Part shown: piece after piece, positions 35,387-47,600 of the stretch | How positions within the stretch are numbered: position 1 is the first letter of the stretch | Layout of the letters: each line of letters begins with the position of its first letter | Source of the DNA: Schistocephalus solidus | Lineage: Eukaryota; Platyhelminthes; Cestoda; Diphyllobothriidea; Diphyllobothriidae | Assembly: GCA_017591395.1 (NCBI GenBank) | Contig: WEDG01000846.1 | Location: 124,001 to 188,000 of the forward strand | Direction of reading: 5' to 3' | Length of the DNA: 64,000 nucleotides | Position numbers and translations under genes: made by a program | Notes under the pieces: generated by a model | The model's input: only the letters and a program-made list of their open reading frames with translations | What the model was told of the DNA's origin: nothing | The model's database searches: none

Positions 35387-35424
<38 letters not shown>
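35387..35424. repeat. (AC)19 microsatellite at the LINE 3' border
   Basis: Nineteen uninterrupted AC units abut the LINE 3' terminus (plus strand acgacgacagttcgaccgtc). On the element's own strand this is a (GT)n tail. Confidence 0.95.
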
Positions 35425-35426
<2 letters not shown>

Positions 35427-36286
35427 CGACAGTTCGACCGTCGATTTCGACGAGGTCCACCGTATGCTCCACACCAGGTGGTGCAGGGACGGTGACTTGC
35501 GCGTGAATTAGTTTTAAGTGATAGTAGCCTTGCGCTGCAGCTACCGCACTCTCTCCTCCCCCACCTGAGCCCGGTGTCAAGACAGAGTCAAGAAGACCGG
35601 AGATGGGAGAGGGCGCAGGTGGCTGGCGCGGCCGGAGCCGCCCCTGGGCGTGCCACCACACCTGGCTCGGATCCCACGGTGTGGGAGTGCCATAAAGGCC
35701 ACATTAAGAAGGAGCCATTGCAACCTGACTCTCAGTCCGCCAGTCAGCCACTCCACACAAAACACACATTGGGCTGGCCACGCGGTCCGAGTTATCCCGT
35801 CAGTTGGCAACCTTCCAAGCCACGGCTTTTAGCGTACCGTGATAGTTTCAAGCGCGTCAGATTGTTTATAGTGAGGAATACGCACTGAGCTGTCGACCTC
35901 ACTCTCCCCCACCCCACAGTCAGACTACTGTCCGAGCCGGTCAGTTGCCTGATGTGGGAGTGGGCGCATTAACTGACGGATCGGCGTACCCGTCTTCGCG
36001 CGCCACAGCACGACCTGGCCCCCATAACGCACACACCAGGATTCACAAACTCAGGGGATATGGAGCAGCCATCGCCGTCTGACTCCCAGTCCACTGGTCA
36101 GTCACTCGACACACACAGCACATACACTGAGCCGATGGCGTGGTCTGGTGGAAGCGTCAGATTGGCAGACTTCCCAGCCACGGTTTCTAGGAAACCGTGA
36201 TATACTCTGGTAAATGGTGATTGTGAGGGTGTAGTCGATGTATTGGTGTAGGTAGTGTGTGCTGATGTAGCTTAGCCTCCGGTGGT
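35425..36286 (-). other. LINE 3'UTR
   Basis: The sequence downstream of the element's stop codon is shared in order by the 33.4-kb copy. Its outer 250 bp are also shared by the 7.0-kb and 19.5-kb copies, which defines the 3' terminus as ...acggtcgaactgtcgtc followed by (GT)n. Confidence 0.8.
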
Positions 36287-37130
36287 TTACCGGAGGTTGT
36301 CGTGGAGGTGCATGTGTCCTAAGAGGCCCATGCGGTGTGTAAATGTGCGAGAGCAAGGAGGTCAGTGAAGGCGGGCGCGTCGACTATATGTCGGAGCCCC
36401 AGGCACTGGTTCACCAGCCTCCGTGCGATGGATTCGCAGGTGACCGGCCAGGCCGATGCGTGAGTTGAAGTTGCGGGCGCAGTGTGGGCAGGAGAAATCG
36501 GTAGAGGCTGGGGCGATGTCATTCATGGTAGTGGGGGTGGCAGGGGCGCTAAGAATGGCAGGAGCGGAGGGTGTGAATGGTGTATCGGTGTTGTCGGCAT
36601 TGTGGTGAATTCCGCTGTCATGGATGCGCATGTGACCGAATAGGCCCATGCGATGAGTGAATGCGCGAGGACAGTGAGGGCAGTGGAGGCGACGATCTCT
36701 GCTGTGTGATGGTGTTCCAGGCACTGGCTCACCGGTCTCTGTACGATGTATTCGCAAGTGACCGACCAGGCCGATGCGTGAGGTGAATGTGCGGTCGCAT
36801 TGAGTACAGCTTAGGAGAGATTACCCATCGCTGATGGTGGTTGTGGTGGTAGTAGTGAAGGCGAAGGCAATGGTGGTTGCGGTGGTGGGGGTAACAGGCG
36901 ATGAGTAGATGGACGTGGTCTCTATGATGGTGGGAGTAATGGAATTGATGTCAGGAGTGAGGGTGGGGGAGTCAGAAGGAGGGTTGGCAGAATTTGACGT
37001 AGAAATTGGAATTGTGGGATTGTTGGTGCATTGCGTCCGAAGATGTCCGACCAGGCCGATTCGCGCGCGGAAGATGCGTTGACAGCGCGGGCATGTTGGC
37101 AGGGCCTGGGCATTGGTGGTGTTGGTGCGG
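36287..37130 (-). pseudogene. LINE C-terminal zinc-finger region (five fingers)
   Basis: In the corrected frame five fingers can be read. Finger 1 at about 37028-37093 is CCHC ([10 protein letters not shown]...GHLRTQC). Finger 2 at 36745-36808 starts CTQCDRTFTSRIG, finger 3 at about 36641-36705 CPHCPRAFTHRMG, and finger 4 at about 36431-36490 CPHCARNFNSRIG. Finger 5 is at about 36300-36364. Fingers 2-3 and 4-5 are each joined by the linker RTETGEPVPG or RTEAGEPVPG, so the pair has been duplicated. A TAA at 36821-36823 precedes finger 2, and a TGA at 36362-36364 replaces the first Cys of finger 5. The ORF would end MHLHDNLR. These fingers probably bind nucleic acid; a role in target choice is inference. 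Confidence 0.85.
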
Positions 37131-38120
37131 GGCGCTGGTGACTTTCGTGCCGCTCTTTTTGGCCTTGGCGGCGGCGATCCGGTTGGCCTCGTAGATTGCT
37201 GAACCAGTCTTCACTGATCTTCTCCATGCCGGTCTATCCTGGGCGAGGTCTTCCCAGGTCGCCGAGTTGATTTGCAGTTGCTTCAGCGATTTCTTCAAAG
37301 TGTCCTTGTAGCGTCGTTTTTGACCCCCCTGCCGACGAGAACCCGTAGCGACATCTCCGTAGAAAAGTCGTTTGGGTAGTCGCTCGTCGTCCATTCTTAC
37401 CAAGTGGCCGCTCCATCGCAGCTGCACTTGCCTCAGCATGGCATGGATGCTGAGGATTCCGGTCCGCTCCAGGACTTCCGTGTCCGGTATCCTGTCTTGC
37501 CATCTCAGCTTCAGTATTCTGCGGAGGCAGCTGAGATGAAAGTGATTCAGCTTCCTGGCTTGGTTCGAGTAGACGGTCCAGGTTTCCGCTCCGTAAAGGA
37601 GTGTCGACAAGACGACGGCCTTGTACATCTTCAGTTTGGTGTTCAGGTGAATACCGTGGCGATTCCACACGGAGGCCTGCAGCCGGCCGAAGGCCTGACT
37701 AGCTTTGGAAATCCGTTGGGCAACCTCGTCATCGATTCTCGTGTTGCGCGAAATCGTGCTTCCTAGATAAGCGAAGGTCTCCACGTTTTTGAGTTGAGCA
37801 CCGTTGACATTGATTCGAGGAGCATTGTATTCCGCGCTGGGTGGCGGCTGGTGCATGACAACCGTTTTGGCTGTACTGATTGTTAATCCAAAATCGGCGC
37901 AGCCTTCGGCGAAGAGGTCCATGCTCCTTTGCATGTCCTCCTCCGTCACGGTGTTAAGGGCGCAGTCGTCCGCGAAGAGCAAGTCATGGACTGTAGTCGT
38001 AGACACGCGCGTTGGAGCCTGCATACGCCGACTGTTGAGAAGGCGCCCGTCAGTTCTGTAGGCGATGCGAATACCAGGCTGCTCATCACGGTAGGCGTCC
38101 ATCAGCATAGCCGAAAACAT
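36972..38120 (-). pseudogene. LINE reverse transcriptase, C-terminal part
   Basis: This 382-codon frame starts within the conserved [15 protein letters not shown] block. It carries the catalytic FADD box at 37965-37976 ([10 protein letters not shown]). The thumb follows, with [70 protein letters not shown] and a basic [21 protein letters not shown] one-base deletion near 37132 takes the frame away from the zinc-finger segment, so the last 55 or so residues are out-of-frame readthrough. Confidence 0.85.
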
Positions 38121-38860
38121 GAGACTGAAGAGGGTGGGGGCCAGTATGCAGCCTGCTTCACTCCGTTGGTCACTGCGAATGCTTCGGATACCGTCCCGTT
38201 GTCAGTGACGCGCGCCGTCATCCCGTCATGAAGCTGACGCACCATGTGCGTGAACCGCTCAGGACAACCAAATTTCTGCATGACTTTCCACAGTCCGTCA
38301 CGATTCACCGTGTCAAAGGCTTTCGTTAGATCCACGAAGGTAGTGTAAAGGTGAGTTCGCATCTCCTGACACTTCTCTTGTAGCTGGCGGGCGGCGAAGA
38401 TCATATCGGTTGTCCCGCGGTGTCGGCGGAAGCCACATTGGCTTTCCGGGAGCAGGCCCTGCTCTAGATGACCGTTAAGACGATTGAGAAGGATACGGGC
38501 GAAGATCTTCCCGGCGATGTTGAGCAACGAGATGCCTCTGTGATTATCACATAGTTGCCGGTTCCCCTTCCGTTTGTAGAGATGGACGATGGTCGCGTCT
38601 TTGAAATCCTGAGGAACTTGTCCTTGGCGCCACATCTCCTGGAAGAGTGTTGTGAGTTCTGCCATCAGCCGGGGCCCACCGTGCTTGTAGACTTCCGGTG
38701 GGATTGCGTCGGATCTCCGGTGCTTTACCGCTGGAAATCTGCTGCACGGCCCGGATGGTTTCTGGTAGGGAAGGCGGAGATCCAGGTCATTGTTCGTGTC
38801 CACTTGAGGGGAGCCGGTCAATGGCAGCATCGGAGATGGCTGATGAGCAATTAAGGACAC
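38102..38860 (-). pseudogene. LINE reverse transcriptase, N-terminal part
   Basis: RT fingers and palm motifs are present: SDAIPPEVYKHGG (near residue 49), DATIVHLYKRKGNRQLCDNH with RGISLLNIAGKIFARILLNR, and GFRRHRGTTDMIFAARQLQE. Motif A is FVDLTKAFDTVNR, with its catalytic aspartate. Motif B begins as AVTNGVKQ. The frame is lost near 38152, where one base is missing and the expected GCxLAPTLF block reads AAYWPPPSS. The first 45 residues are also out of frame because of indels near 38777 and 38712. Confidence 0.85.
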
Positions 38861-39374
38861 TTCTGAAGTGCTCGGCCCAGCGCTTCAGAATTTGCGATTT
38901 CTCTGTCAGCAGTATTGTCCCATCAGAGCTGAGCAGCGGTGCGGACCCCTTGATACACGGGCCGTAGATGGCCTTGATGGCTTTAAAAAAGTTTTTCATT
39001 TCATTGCGGTCCGCATACCCCTGGATTTCTTCAGCCTTTCGGATCATCCAGGCATCCTGCATCTCCCGCAGCCGTTGTTGTACAAGGCGCCGGCATCTGA
39101 AAAAGGCTGCTTTGGTGGCGTCAGTCCGAAGGTCCATGTAGGCTTTGTGTAGTCTATTCTTCTCCGCGAGTAAGTTGCTGATGTCGGCGTCATTGTCGTC
39201 AAACCAGTCCTGGTGTCGACGGTGTGCGCGTCCGAGTACATCGAGGGCGGTGGACTGGATGACATTTCGCAGTTGACACCATCGTGTCTCCACGGTATCG
39301 TTATCATCTGGAGCATGCAGGTCCTCCAGTTTCTCGGTTATTTGGTTGCTGAAATCAAAACAGTGAGCAGGCAA
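38787..39374 (-). pseudogene. LINE EN-RT linker
   Basis: This 195-codon stretch runs from [10 protein letters not shown] to DRLPSSGHEQ. It is the basic, coiled-coil-prone linker between endonuclease and RT (HQDWFDDNDADISNLLAEKN, then RRLVQQRLREMQDAW, EIQGYADRNEMKNFFKAIKA, and LTEKSQILKRWAEHFRSVLN). It ends prematurely because of a one-base insertion in a C run near 38815. Confidence 0.8.
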
Positions 39375-40230
39375 ATTTAATAAAAAGAGTATTTAACTTA
39401 CATGGCGGCCTCTTACCTTGGGGCCTTCGTCGGGGTTGCAGTTGGAGCCTCATCTGGGAGATGACGAGGCGGTGATCTGTCCAACCATCGGCATCGCGGA
39501 TCGCCTTGGTTACCAGCACGTCCTGTCGATCTCGCCTCCGGACGAGAACATAGTCCAGCAGATGCCAGCGCCGCGACCGAGGGTGCATCCACGTGGCCTT
39601 CTCCCGCGTCGGAAGGCGGAAGAAGGTGTTGGACAGCAGGAGACGGTGTTCCGCACACGTGTGCAGAAGAAGGAGGCCGTTAGCGTTGCAGCTACCCAGA
39701 CCGTGGGGACCCAGCACTCCCTGCCAGGCAGCGTGGTCCGTCCCGACGCGGGCATTGAAGTCACCAAGGACAATTAACTTGTCCTCTTTCGGCACAGTCG
39801 CCAGCAAGGCGTGCAGGTCCTCGTAGAATTGGTCCTTCGCCGCATCAGAGCTCGTCATTGGGGGAGCGTAGGCGCTGATGATGGTTGCGAACTGGTCTCC
39901 CCGAAGAGGCAGGCGGAGGCTCATCAGGCGATCATTGATACCCTGCGGCAGACAGGGCTGACGTCCCACGATGTCGTTACGGATGGCAAAGGCAACACCA
40001 GCGTCGCGTCGCTCTGCCTTTGGCCGGCCGCTCCAGAAGAAGGTGTAGCTGGCCCCCACCTCCTCCAGCTGACCCTGCTCAGAGAATCGGGTCTCGCTGA
40101 GAGCAGCAATGTCCACCTTGTAGCGCGCCAGTTCCCGAGCGACTAGCGCCGTCCGCCGTTCCGGCCGGTTGCTCCTAGGATTGTCTAAAAGGGAACGAAC
40201 ATTCCAGGCTGCTAGTGTGAGTGGACTCAC
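39355..40230 (-). pseudogene. LINE endonuclease domain (apurinic-endonuclease-like)
   Basis: This frame encodes an exonuclease III-like (APE-type) nuclease that nicks the target DNA for target-primed reverse transcription. The catalytic signature is complete: N in AAWNVRSLL (residues 7-15), E in LSETRF (near 45), DxN in LGDFNARVG (near 150), D in LLDYVLV (near 225), and H in WTDHRLV (near 250). The frame stays open upstream of 40230 to about 40360 (KTQTNNNT, then [14 protein letters not shown]), so the listed start is not the true one. The downstream end is premature: an extra base in AAATTT near 39372 shifts the frame after KLNTLFIKF, whereas the RT linker resumes as [10 protein letters not shown] in the next frame. 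Confidence 0.85.
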
Positions 40231-40817
40231 CCGAGCAGCCTGGAGAGTATGGCGAGGGGGATGAGGACGGGGGGTATTGTTGTTTGTTTGAGTTTTACGA
40301 CCGCGTAGTTTGCGATCTGCGAGCCGCGGCCGGCTGCAGAAGACGTGAGAACCAGCATTTTTTTAGGGCAAATTTTCTAGCCCCTTCCTCCGCGAGGAGG
40401 CAAGCAGTGCCATCCCTAAATAGGGCTGCTCGGACATCTCAGACGGCTGCCGAACTCCACTATGGGTCAGGGTTTTGGTTTAGTGGAAGAACGACCCGAG
40501 TTAGCCTGGGCCGCCTACGGGGTTGCTTTTGCACACACCGTAGGACTTTTTGAGAGGGGGGAGGTGGGAATTTCGGGAGTCAGACATACCGGGTGTGGAG
40601 GCACACACAACACCGGAGACCCTCACCTGGTTTAGCCCGCCTGTCGTGACGGTTGCCCGGGGTGTGGCCGCTGGGAAGAACCCAACTTCTAGGAGCCACA
40701 GGTGAGAGTTGGGTACCAGTTAGAGGCGGCCACAGGAGCATTCACCACCTGTACGAGACAAATGGAGCGACCAAATGCAAGCTGTGTGGTGCTGCCCCTA
40801 ACTAGTACCCCTACACC

Positions 40818-40819
<2 letters not shown>

Positions 40820-40866
<47 letters not shown>
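40820..40866. repeat. (CA)n microsatellite at the LINE 5' border
   Basis: About 23 CA units lie next to ccctacaccccc, the presumed 5' end of the minus-strand LINE. Unique sequence (tatctcggatgacggg) follows. Confidence 0.95.
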
Positions 40867-40868
<2 letters not shown>

Positions 40869-41531
40869 TCTCGGATGACGGGTCCCAGGAGAATTCGAAA
40901 CGTCAAACTCATAAACGTCATCTTTCAGTTATCGCATTATCTTTTGAGCTCTCGCACACGGTAGAGGCAGGTCATGTGTGGCACGCATGGATGGGGTGTC
41001 AATAACTGGATCTGGATGACTGAGTGAGTAGAGTCTTTTAAATGATAATAAGGTTCACCTTATGCCTATGCCAGTGGGACTCCGTGAGACGCGGATATAG
41101 GTGTCAATTGCGTGAGTCAAACTTTTATGAACGTAAGGTTTTACCGATGTGATTACGTAGGACAATATTCTTATTCGATTTCCTGATCACAGTTGGCTGT
41201 TTGACAGGCGTACAGTTTATGGTAGAAGGTATGGCTTACTGTTCACTGCCTATAACAGCTCGGTTTTAACCGCAGTTTATTCAAACCTTCGATGGAGGTA
41301 TTTCGGAAAGTTAAGGTGTAGTAAGAATCGGCTCGTCGATCCAGACTCCCTCGTTTATGCTGCTGTGCGAATCTTCATAGCTTATGCTGGAAATGCGTTT
41401 ATTAATTAGGTAAAGGGTATACGCGTTTGGATTCGTCTTTCACGTCAACGTAAAGCCCTCTTTAGCCTTCGCAGGACACCAGGAAAGGAGACCGGAGAAG
41501 CTAAAGGGGCCCCTGGCACACTTATCGTCGC
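40867..41531. other. Stretch without a recognised gene
   Basis: Nothing was recognised between the LINE flank and the next SINE. Confidence 0.4.
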
Positions 41532-41684
41532 TTTGAACTAAGAAACCCTTGCTGACCAAGGAACGCGGTTTCGAGCCTCAGAAGTGGCAAAACCGGGGTT
41601 TGTATAAGACTGGCTGACGATGGCTAAAAAGCCTAACGTGGCCATCCCATTTTGTCTTGCATCTGTCATTTATCCCATTGCAGC
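41532..41684 (+). repeat. SINE family 2, single diverged plus copy
   Basis: The head end (gaacgcggtttcgagcctca) and body (ggggtttgtataagactggc, then gtggccatcccattttgtct) align with the family. The A box and the tail are lost. Confidence 0.65.
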
Positions 41685-44600
41685 AAGATAAAACATATTT
41701 TAACCTCCAATCTAGCCCAGAGACCGTGAGCCAGTAGATATTTTAATGGCTCGTAGGTGTTCAATAAACGCCTACTTCATTCGCGTGCTTGTTGCCAGTG
41801 ATATTTAACGGCAAACTTCATGAGTCCAACCGATGTGCGATTTCATATACCAGTGTTCAACTGTACACGGAAAGCAAAGGTCCCCTGCCTGAGGAATCTC
41901 TTTGGAAAGGGCAGGACTATTTTGGCACCTGAAAAGACGGTATTTTGTTTCAAGTTCGAGCTTTTTTTAGATTGGCCTAATCTTCATCGCTTGTCTCGGA
42001 GCAAACCGTAAAATTACCTCTGTTAAGGTTTCAGAAAGGACATATTAATTCAGCTTAAGTTAGCACAGAAGGTTATTATTATGGCTCACAGACACCATCG
42101 GAATAACATTTTGCTATCTTAACATTAAACTGTGACGGAATTCATCTATCCTCGTAGGTTGATTGGTGCCATGGACGTTAAGTTGCTTCTGGTAAGGGCA
42201 AATGCCACTCCAAATCATGCATCGTTTATCCTGACATCCACACAGACAAAGAGAGTAAGGCTAACGGTGCATCTTAGTGCAGTGATTTGTTAGGTTGGGG
42301 GCGCACACCATACTCGCGCGCGTCATTACTTTCGCACGATAATGCATTCAAAGGCCAAAGCATCAAAGAGCCAGTTGAGCTTGGAAAGGTGCTAAGGCAT
42401 CCTGCCAGGTGACGAATTTTCAAGCCACCGTAAGGACTGGGTCGTCCCCAGGTTCTGCTCCTTCCTCCTTCTCCAAGAGGTCTCTCAATGTCAAGTTCGT
42501 GGGATACAGAGCAGGTAACAGAGGCTACCCTAGGGTTACAATCCATTAGACTCTGGATGCGTGAAATAAAATGATACTGCAATAAATGCATTGCACATGC
42601 TTTTCAAAAAGCTTTTTGAGCAGAGTGAACTTTCATATTCATAGTTAACTTCAGAAGACGCAAATTAGTGCGATTCGCGGACATTTTATGGAGTTTCGGT
42701 CAGGTGCAATAAGTAAGCACCACATGCTGGCAAAATCGCCACATTCTGTCTGTATACCACGTTTCGTGGTTTCTTATGCAGGAGACTAATCATCTGGACA
42801 CTTTTAACTTCGCAGCCCTCATCGGTAGCTAAATGCCTGCAAGCTTACTCAGAGGTGTCATCCCTTCCCATCAAAATGTCATGTTTTACTGCGAAACTAC
42901 GGTTTTAACCATGATCACCATCTTTGTTCGTGGTTAAGAGATGTTTTTTTTTTAGAAAACCATTTGCCGCGTGTAATGTGGCCGGTTGATGAAAAACAAC
43001 CAATTGCAGGTCATTCGAGCGGCACTCTATTGCTTCAAGCATTTCCTTGACGGGTTACTTGTCTAGCCACATCGCAGGCGCCTGTCCGACAGCCGCTGTC
43101 CCAAAGTTCTTATGGGTGCAGTGTTTGCTGAGATTTCTGGCTTTCATTCAATAAAAAGTGGAATGATTACTGTGCTGGTAAATGGAAGCAGGCAATGTGC
43201 TTTACGTTTCAAAACACCGTGGCAGGCGCGTCGCTGTGGTGGTTTAGGTTTTATTGCCAAAGCAATGCGTTATTCTAGTTTCCCAAAACGTGAAGCAATG
43301 ATGATAAATAACCTTTCATTCTGTTGTCGTGTTTCATGTAGGAAGCATTGAAAACCCGAAGTAAAACCCTGTCCATAGTGTCACGTTGACCAACACGGAA
43401 ACCATAGACCTATAAGCCGGCTATTTAGGGTAATTTTTGACTCATAGTAAACGCACTTTCATGAAAATTAACTGTTCCTACGATGCCTCTTTAGTTCTAC
43501 CTTTTGGCCGTCGGTTATATCACACTGGTTGGCTTAGCCATTTTAGGATATTCTCGACATAGGAATGCAGCTACCGGCAAGCGGGCCACGGCTTCTTATA
43601 CAAACATGGTTACTGGTCTTTGTCTGATGAGGAGTTCTACTGTTGATCATGATCTTTGTCCTTCCGGTGTGGATACATTGGCATTTGAAAAAGATCAGTA
43701 CGAACCTTTTTTCATCTGTTTACCTCAGTTAACCTCGAGTATACCCCAAACTGTGAAATTTCGGGGATCGGACTTTTAATAAAATACAAGGACTGCTGGA
43801 TTCTGCTTTTGCAGTTGCCAAAATTCAGTTGTAGGGAATTTGCTGATCATAAAAATGGCCCTTGTCAAATTGGGCATTTAAATAACTTTGAGCAGGCAGG
43901 TAAGGCAACTACTATGCTACGCAATAAAAGCAAGCGAAAAAAGCGTCAACTTTGCGAAAACACGGCTAATTTTATCATTGCACACTACAGCACCGACTTT
44001 CAGGCTCGCAGCGCGTGACCGTCGCTTTCACTTCACGGATGGTGCAAAAAAGTTAGAGGTTTATCGTTGCAAGTTTCCTATGCTGGCTTAATGTTTTTTT
44101 AAAAAGCTTACTGCTCTTTTTTAAAGATATGGTAGGAATTTTTAAGGTGTTTTTCACAGGCCTTGTTTGCTACGCCAAGGTTAAATGGAAAAAGAAATAT
44201 TTTTGACGCGGATCATGTATGCAATCTGCTCGAAGAATATTAATCTGTAAGGACAAATGCGTTTGTGGGTATTTGGTATTTATGTGAACATCGAAAGAGT
44301 GTAGGAACCGCACACTTTGTGCCCCATTCTGAAAAGAAATAAGAGTGACTTTAACACCATGGCTAAGATTAAGTAACTAATTCAGTTTTAATTTAGGGTA
44401 ACTGTTAGTTGAAATGTTAGGGGTTAAGGTGATTACATTAGGGCTAGTGTTGTGGTTCGGACATGGAAACATTTACTCTTCCTGAAATAATGTTCAGGGC
44501 CACCTTTAGTATTGGGTTTGGGAGTTGGTATTCCAATGTTCGGCGTTTTGGGAAATATAAGTCAGCCTCAGCCATTTATGAATGAAATAAATTGAATATT

Positions 44601-47600
44601 GGAAAACCGAGTTCGAGCAGCTTCGCATCCACCTTCCAAGTGCGTGTTCACCAAAGACACCTGCGTGTTAAGGGAGCAGACCATCATTCGTTTACATTTT
44701 TCATACTATCTTTTGTATTTGACTTTAATTGAGATAACATAAAGCTAATGAGTATATTTCATCCATTTAACGAGACAGTTAAAGTTTTAGGACTATTTTC
44801 AATTGTTTTCGAAGTAATGGCTCAAATTCGTGGCCATTTTTGCTCCATATACCGGCAAACTGCCGCGCAATGTTGGGAAAGTTAGAAGCTAAACATTAAA
44901 ATATAATTTGAAAATATTAATGACATTAGAGATCGCGTCACCTTAGCAGCTCTTATTGGATTAAGTACAGACGGGAACATCCGAAAAACAGAAATTGTGC
45001 ATTTTCTATATGTGCGATAAAAACACGATCAGTAACATTTATCAGGGGAATATTTTTACCCGTAGGACAAAATATCTCAGTCAGAAGGCTAAATATAGCA
45101 AGCGAGTTTTAAATCTTCAGATCACTGCAGGCTTTTTAATATGTATGACCCGAAGATGCTTTGTTTAATGAAAAATATAACAAAGTAATGTGAATTTCTA
45201 AGTATGTCAAGATAATATAGTTACAAATTTTAACCTTCTAACTTCAGATCAGCGTTTTTATGTGCCTTCTATTACGTATGGCTAATGACTGTTTCCTCAT
45301 TCAAAATGAAGTTATTGTGCAAATAATCATGTTCTACTACGTATTACATTTTATTTAATAAATCCTGCCATTATGCTACGAAGCTCCTGTTAGTCATTTA
45401 AAAAGTGGTATCGGTTGCATTTCGTTTGTGGTAAAAACCGTTTGCAAAATGTATATTTAAAAATTTAAACGGCTGGCACGCAATTATTAACGCATCGTTT
45501 GTTGGGTTTATTGAATGTAATCTGGTAAGCGTAGCGTTGATACGGTCTGTGACCGGAATTGCAATGAAGAGCGTGTAAACATCTCTTATCGCGCGTGATT
45601 CTGGGAATAATTTTCTTCCAAAACCGCACTTGGAGATTGAAGGAAGGACTGAACTAGCTAGCCGACATTCGTTTGCCTGCTGCCCAGCGTTTCTTGCATT
45701 AAGGCAACCTTTCAGTGCTGAGATACTCGGACAACTGCACCATTGGGCTTAAATTCTGCAAACTGCTTTCGATGTGAAAAGAGTACTTGAGTAGGGTTAT
45801 AGTATTAATTATTCTGTGACATAATCGCAAGGTATGTCAGTCATAATAGGATGCCTTCGTTTGAATTGGGTTTCTTTCGACCATGTGCATAAACTAGAAT
45901 CCGTAATATATAAATATGTAATAAGTGGGTCTTGTGCTCCCGGATTTCGATGGCAACTTAAAGCCAAATATATTTTATCCAAACCTTGCAGAAAAATGAG
46001 TATTATTGCACTCATATTGAAGCATAGTACCATTTTTTTCAAATTTTGTACTATACGAAATGGTAAAATTTGGCTAGTAGAAAGGTTTCTCGTTATGAGA
46101 TTGTTTAAGATTGTAAAATGATCATCCATGATGTATCGTATGTGTGGATTTTTAACGCTGCTTTTACCGTGTTCCGTATGTTCCACACTCATAAGAACAT
46201 TTAATGGGCCATTTTCCCTTCTGTGTACAAACTTAAATGTATGTGTGATTTTCCTGAAAGGGAATATATCAAACAGATAATTTGGAAACTCTAGATGAAA
46301 GTGTAAACTAAGGACTGATTCTAACATATTTGGTACTTTAAAAAGTTATTAAATGCTGAAAGATAAGATTTCTTTAACTTTAAAATATCACGAATGCACC
46401 AGTGTCTAATAAGTGAGTACAGGGAAGAATAAGTTTTTGAATATTTCTATGACATATAGTTTGAATTATAAGTTCAGCGAAAATGAATTGAGAAACCGCG
46501 AACATCCTACACGGTCATTGCTAAGATAGTGCCTGTTAGGCAGGCGATCGGAAAGAAGCTCGTTTAGAAGCATCTTAGGAGAATGCTGCAGGCTGACTAT
46601 TGTGTCAACTTATTTTAAGTACTATGGTCGCTACAAACATTTTGGAACCTTGAAAAATATTGCATGATATAGAAATTTAAATGCAATTTTGTAAAATCAA
46701 AACACCTTGCCTCATTCTTGAAAACGCCTCAAATACAACAATGCTCAAGGATAAAATCAAGATTATGGAAATGTTGTTAAAGTCAAATTCCGTATAAAGG
46801 ATTGATTTAATTTTCTCGTTTTATTTCTGTGCCCTTAACTTGGCCAGACTTCCTCGGTTATATTGGACGAAGCACAAGGCCCAGTAACCGCTCTAAATAT
46901 GCCTATTCCAGCATTTTATAACTTTCTCCTATGAAAATAGCCTTCGGTAAGATAGAGGAATATGGTTGTCTCCGCAATGTCCTTGGCCCTGTTTTTAATG
47001 CCAGCATTGGTATTTATTATCATCTGCTAACCTCATTACCAACACTAGCCCAATGCGGATCAAAGCCACTTGAATTGCGGGGTGATGGATCACAGTTCCG
47101 TATTCTCCTGGTTTTCACTCAATATCCTCACTACCATTGAAGGTTGACCAGAATTTCAGTTATAAAATCAGTCTTTTCTCAGGCTTAGGTGATGACGATT
47201 TAACAGAAGGTGCATGCTCACTGAAAAAAAGTCACTTCACGCGCCAGCCTACTCCTTGATGCCATTCTGAATTTGACCAGAATGGGAAACGGGAAGTCAG
47301 TCTATTCTTGGTGCTCGAGAAAATGTGCGCGGTGTTCTTAAATTAGTTAAACAATAGCATTCAAAAGGTTGGCAGTTTCTTATGAAGTCAAATACGACAA
47401 ATGGAAAGACCAAGGATGGCGAATTTTTATAAAGTAAACTTCGTGGTTGAAGATGAGAACCTTGATGCCTACAAATGTTTTCACTTTTTTGGAAGTATTT
47501 ATAGACTTATTCGTACTTTTTATCTTATCATTCCGTTTAGTCAAAAATAGTGAAAAAAGCCTAAATTTTATGAAACTGTAAAGGCCTTAGCATGTTTTAT

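Larger units (their letters stand above)
35425..40819 (-). mobile_element. Near full-length EN-RT-zinc-finger LINE (inactive)
   Basis: On the minus strand the order is: 5'UTR (about 40819-40360), apurinic-like endonuclease, RT, C-terminal zinc fingers ending at a TAA at 36287-36289, and a 3'UTR of about 860 bp. The endonuclease resembles CFDP2-type proteins. The protein pattern matches a family I associate with diphyllobothriidean tapeworm genomes; the formal clade (RTE-like or other) is undecided. Indels break the frame near 39372, 38815, 38777, 38712, 38152 and 37132. Stops fall at 36821-36823 and 36362-36364. (AC)n tracts abut both ends, and there is no poly(A) tail. Confidence 0.9.

Noticed and set aside
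39355..39420. A true intron separating endonuclease and RT in the LINE
   Set aside because: The intron-like ends overlap conserved residues of the polyprotein, and a single inserted base in AAATTT restores the expected reading. It is kept only as a low-priority finding.
37404..40553. Plus-strand open frames of 80-120 codons across the LINE
   Set aside because: They are reverse-strand shadows of the minus-strand endonuclease and RT, caused by the GC-rich codon use of the element.
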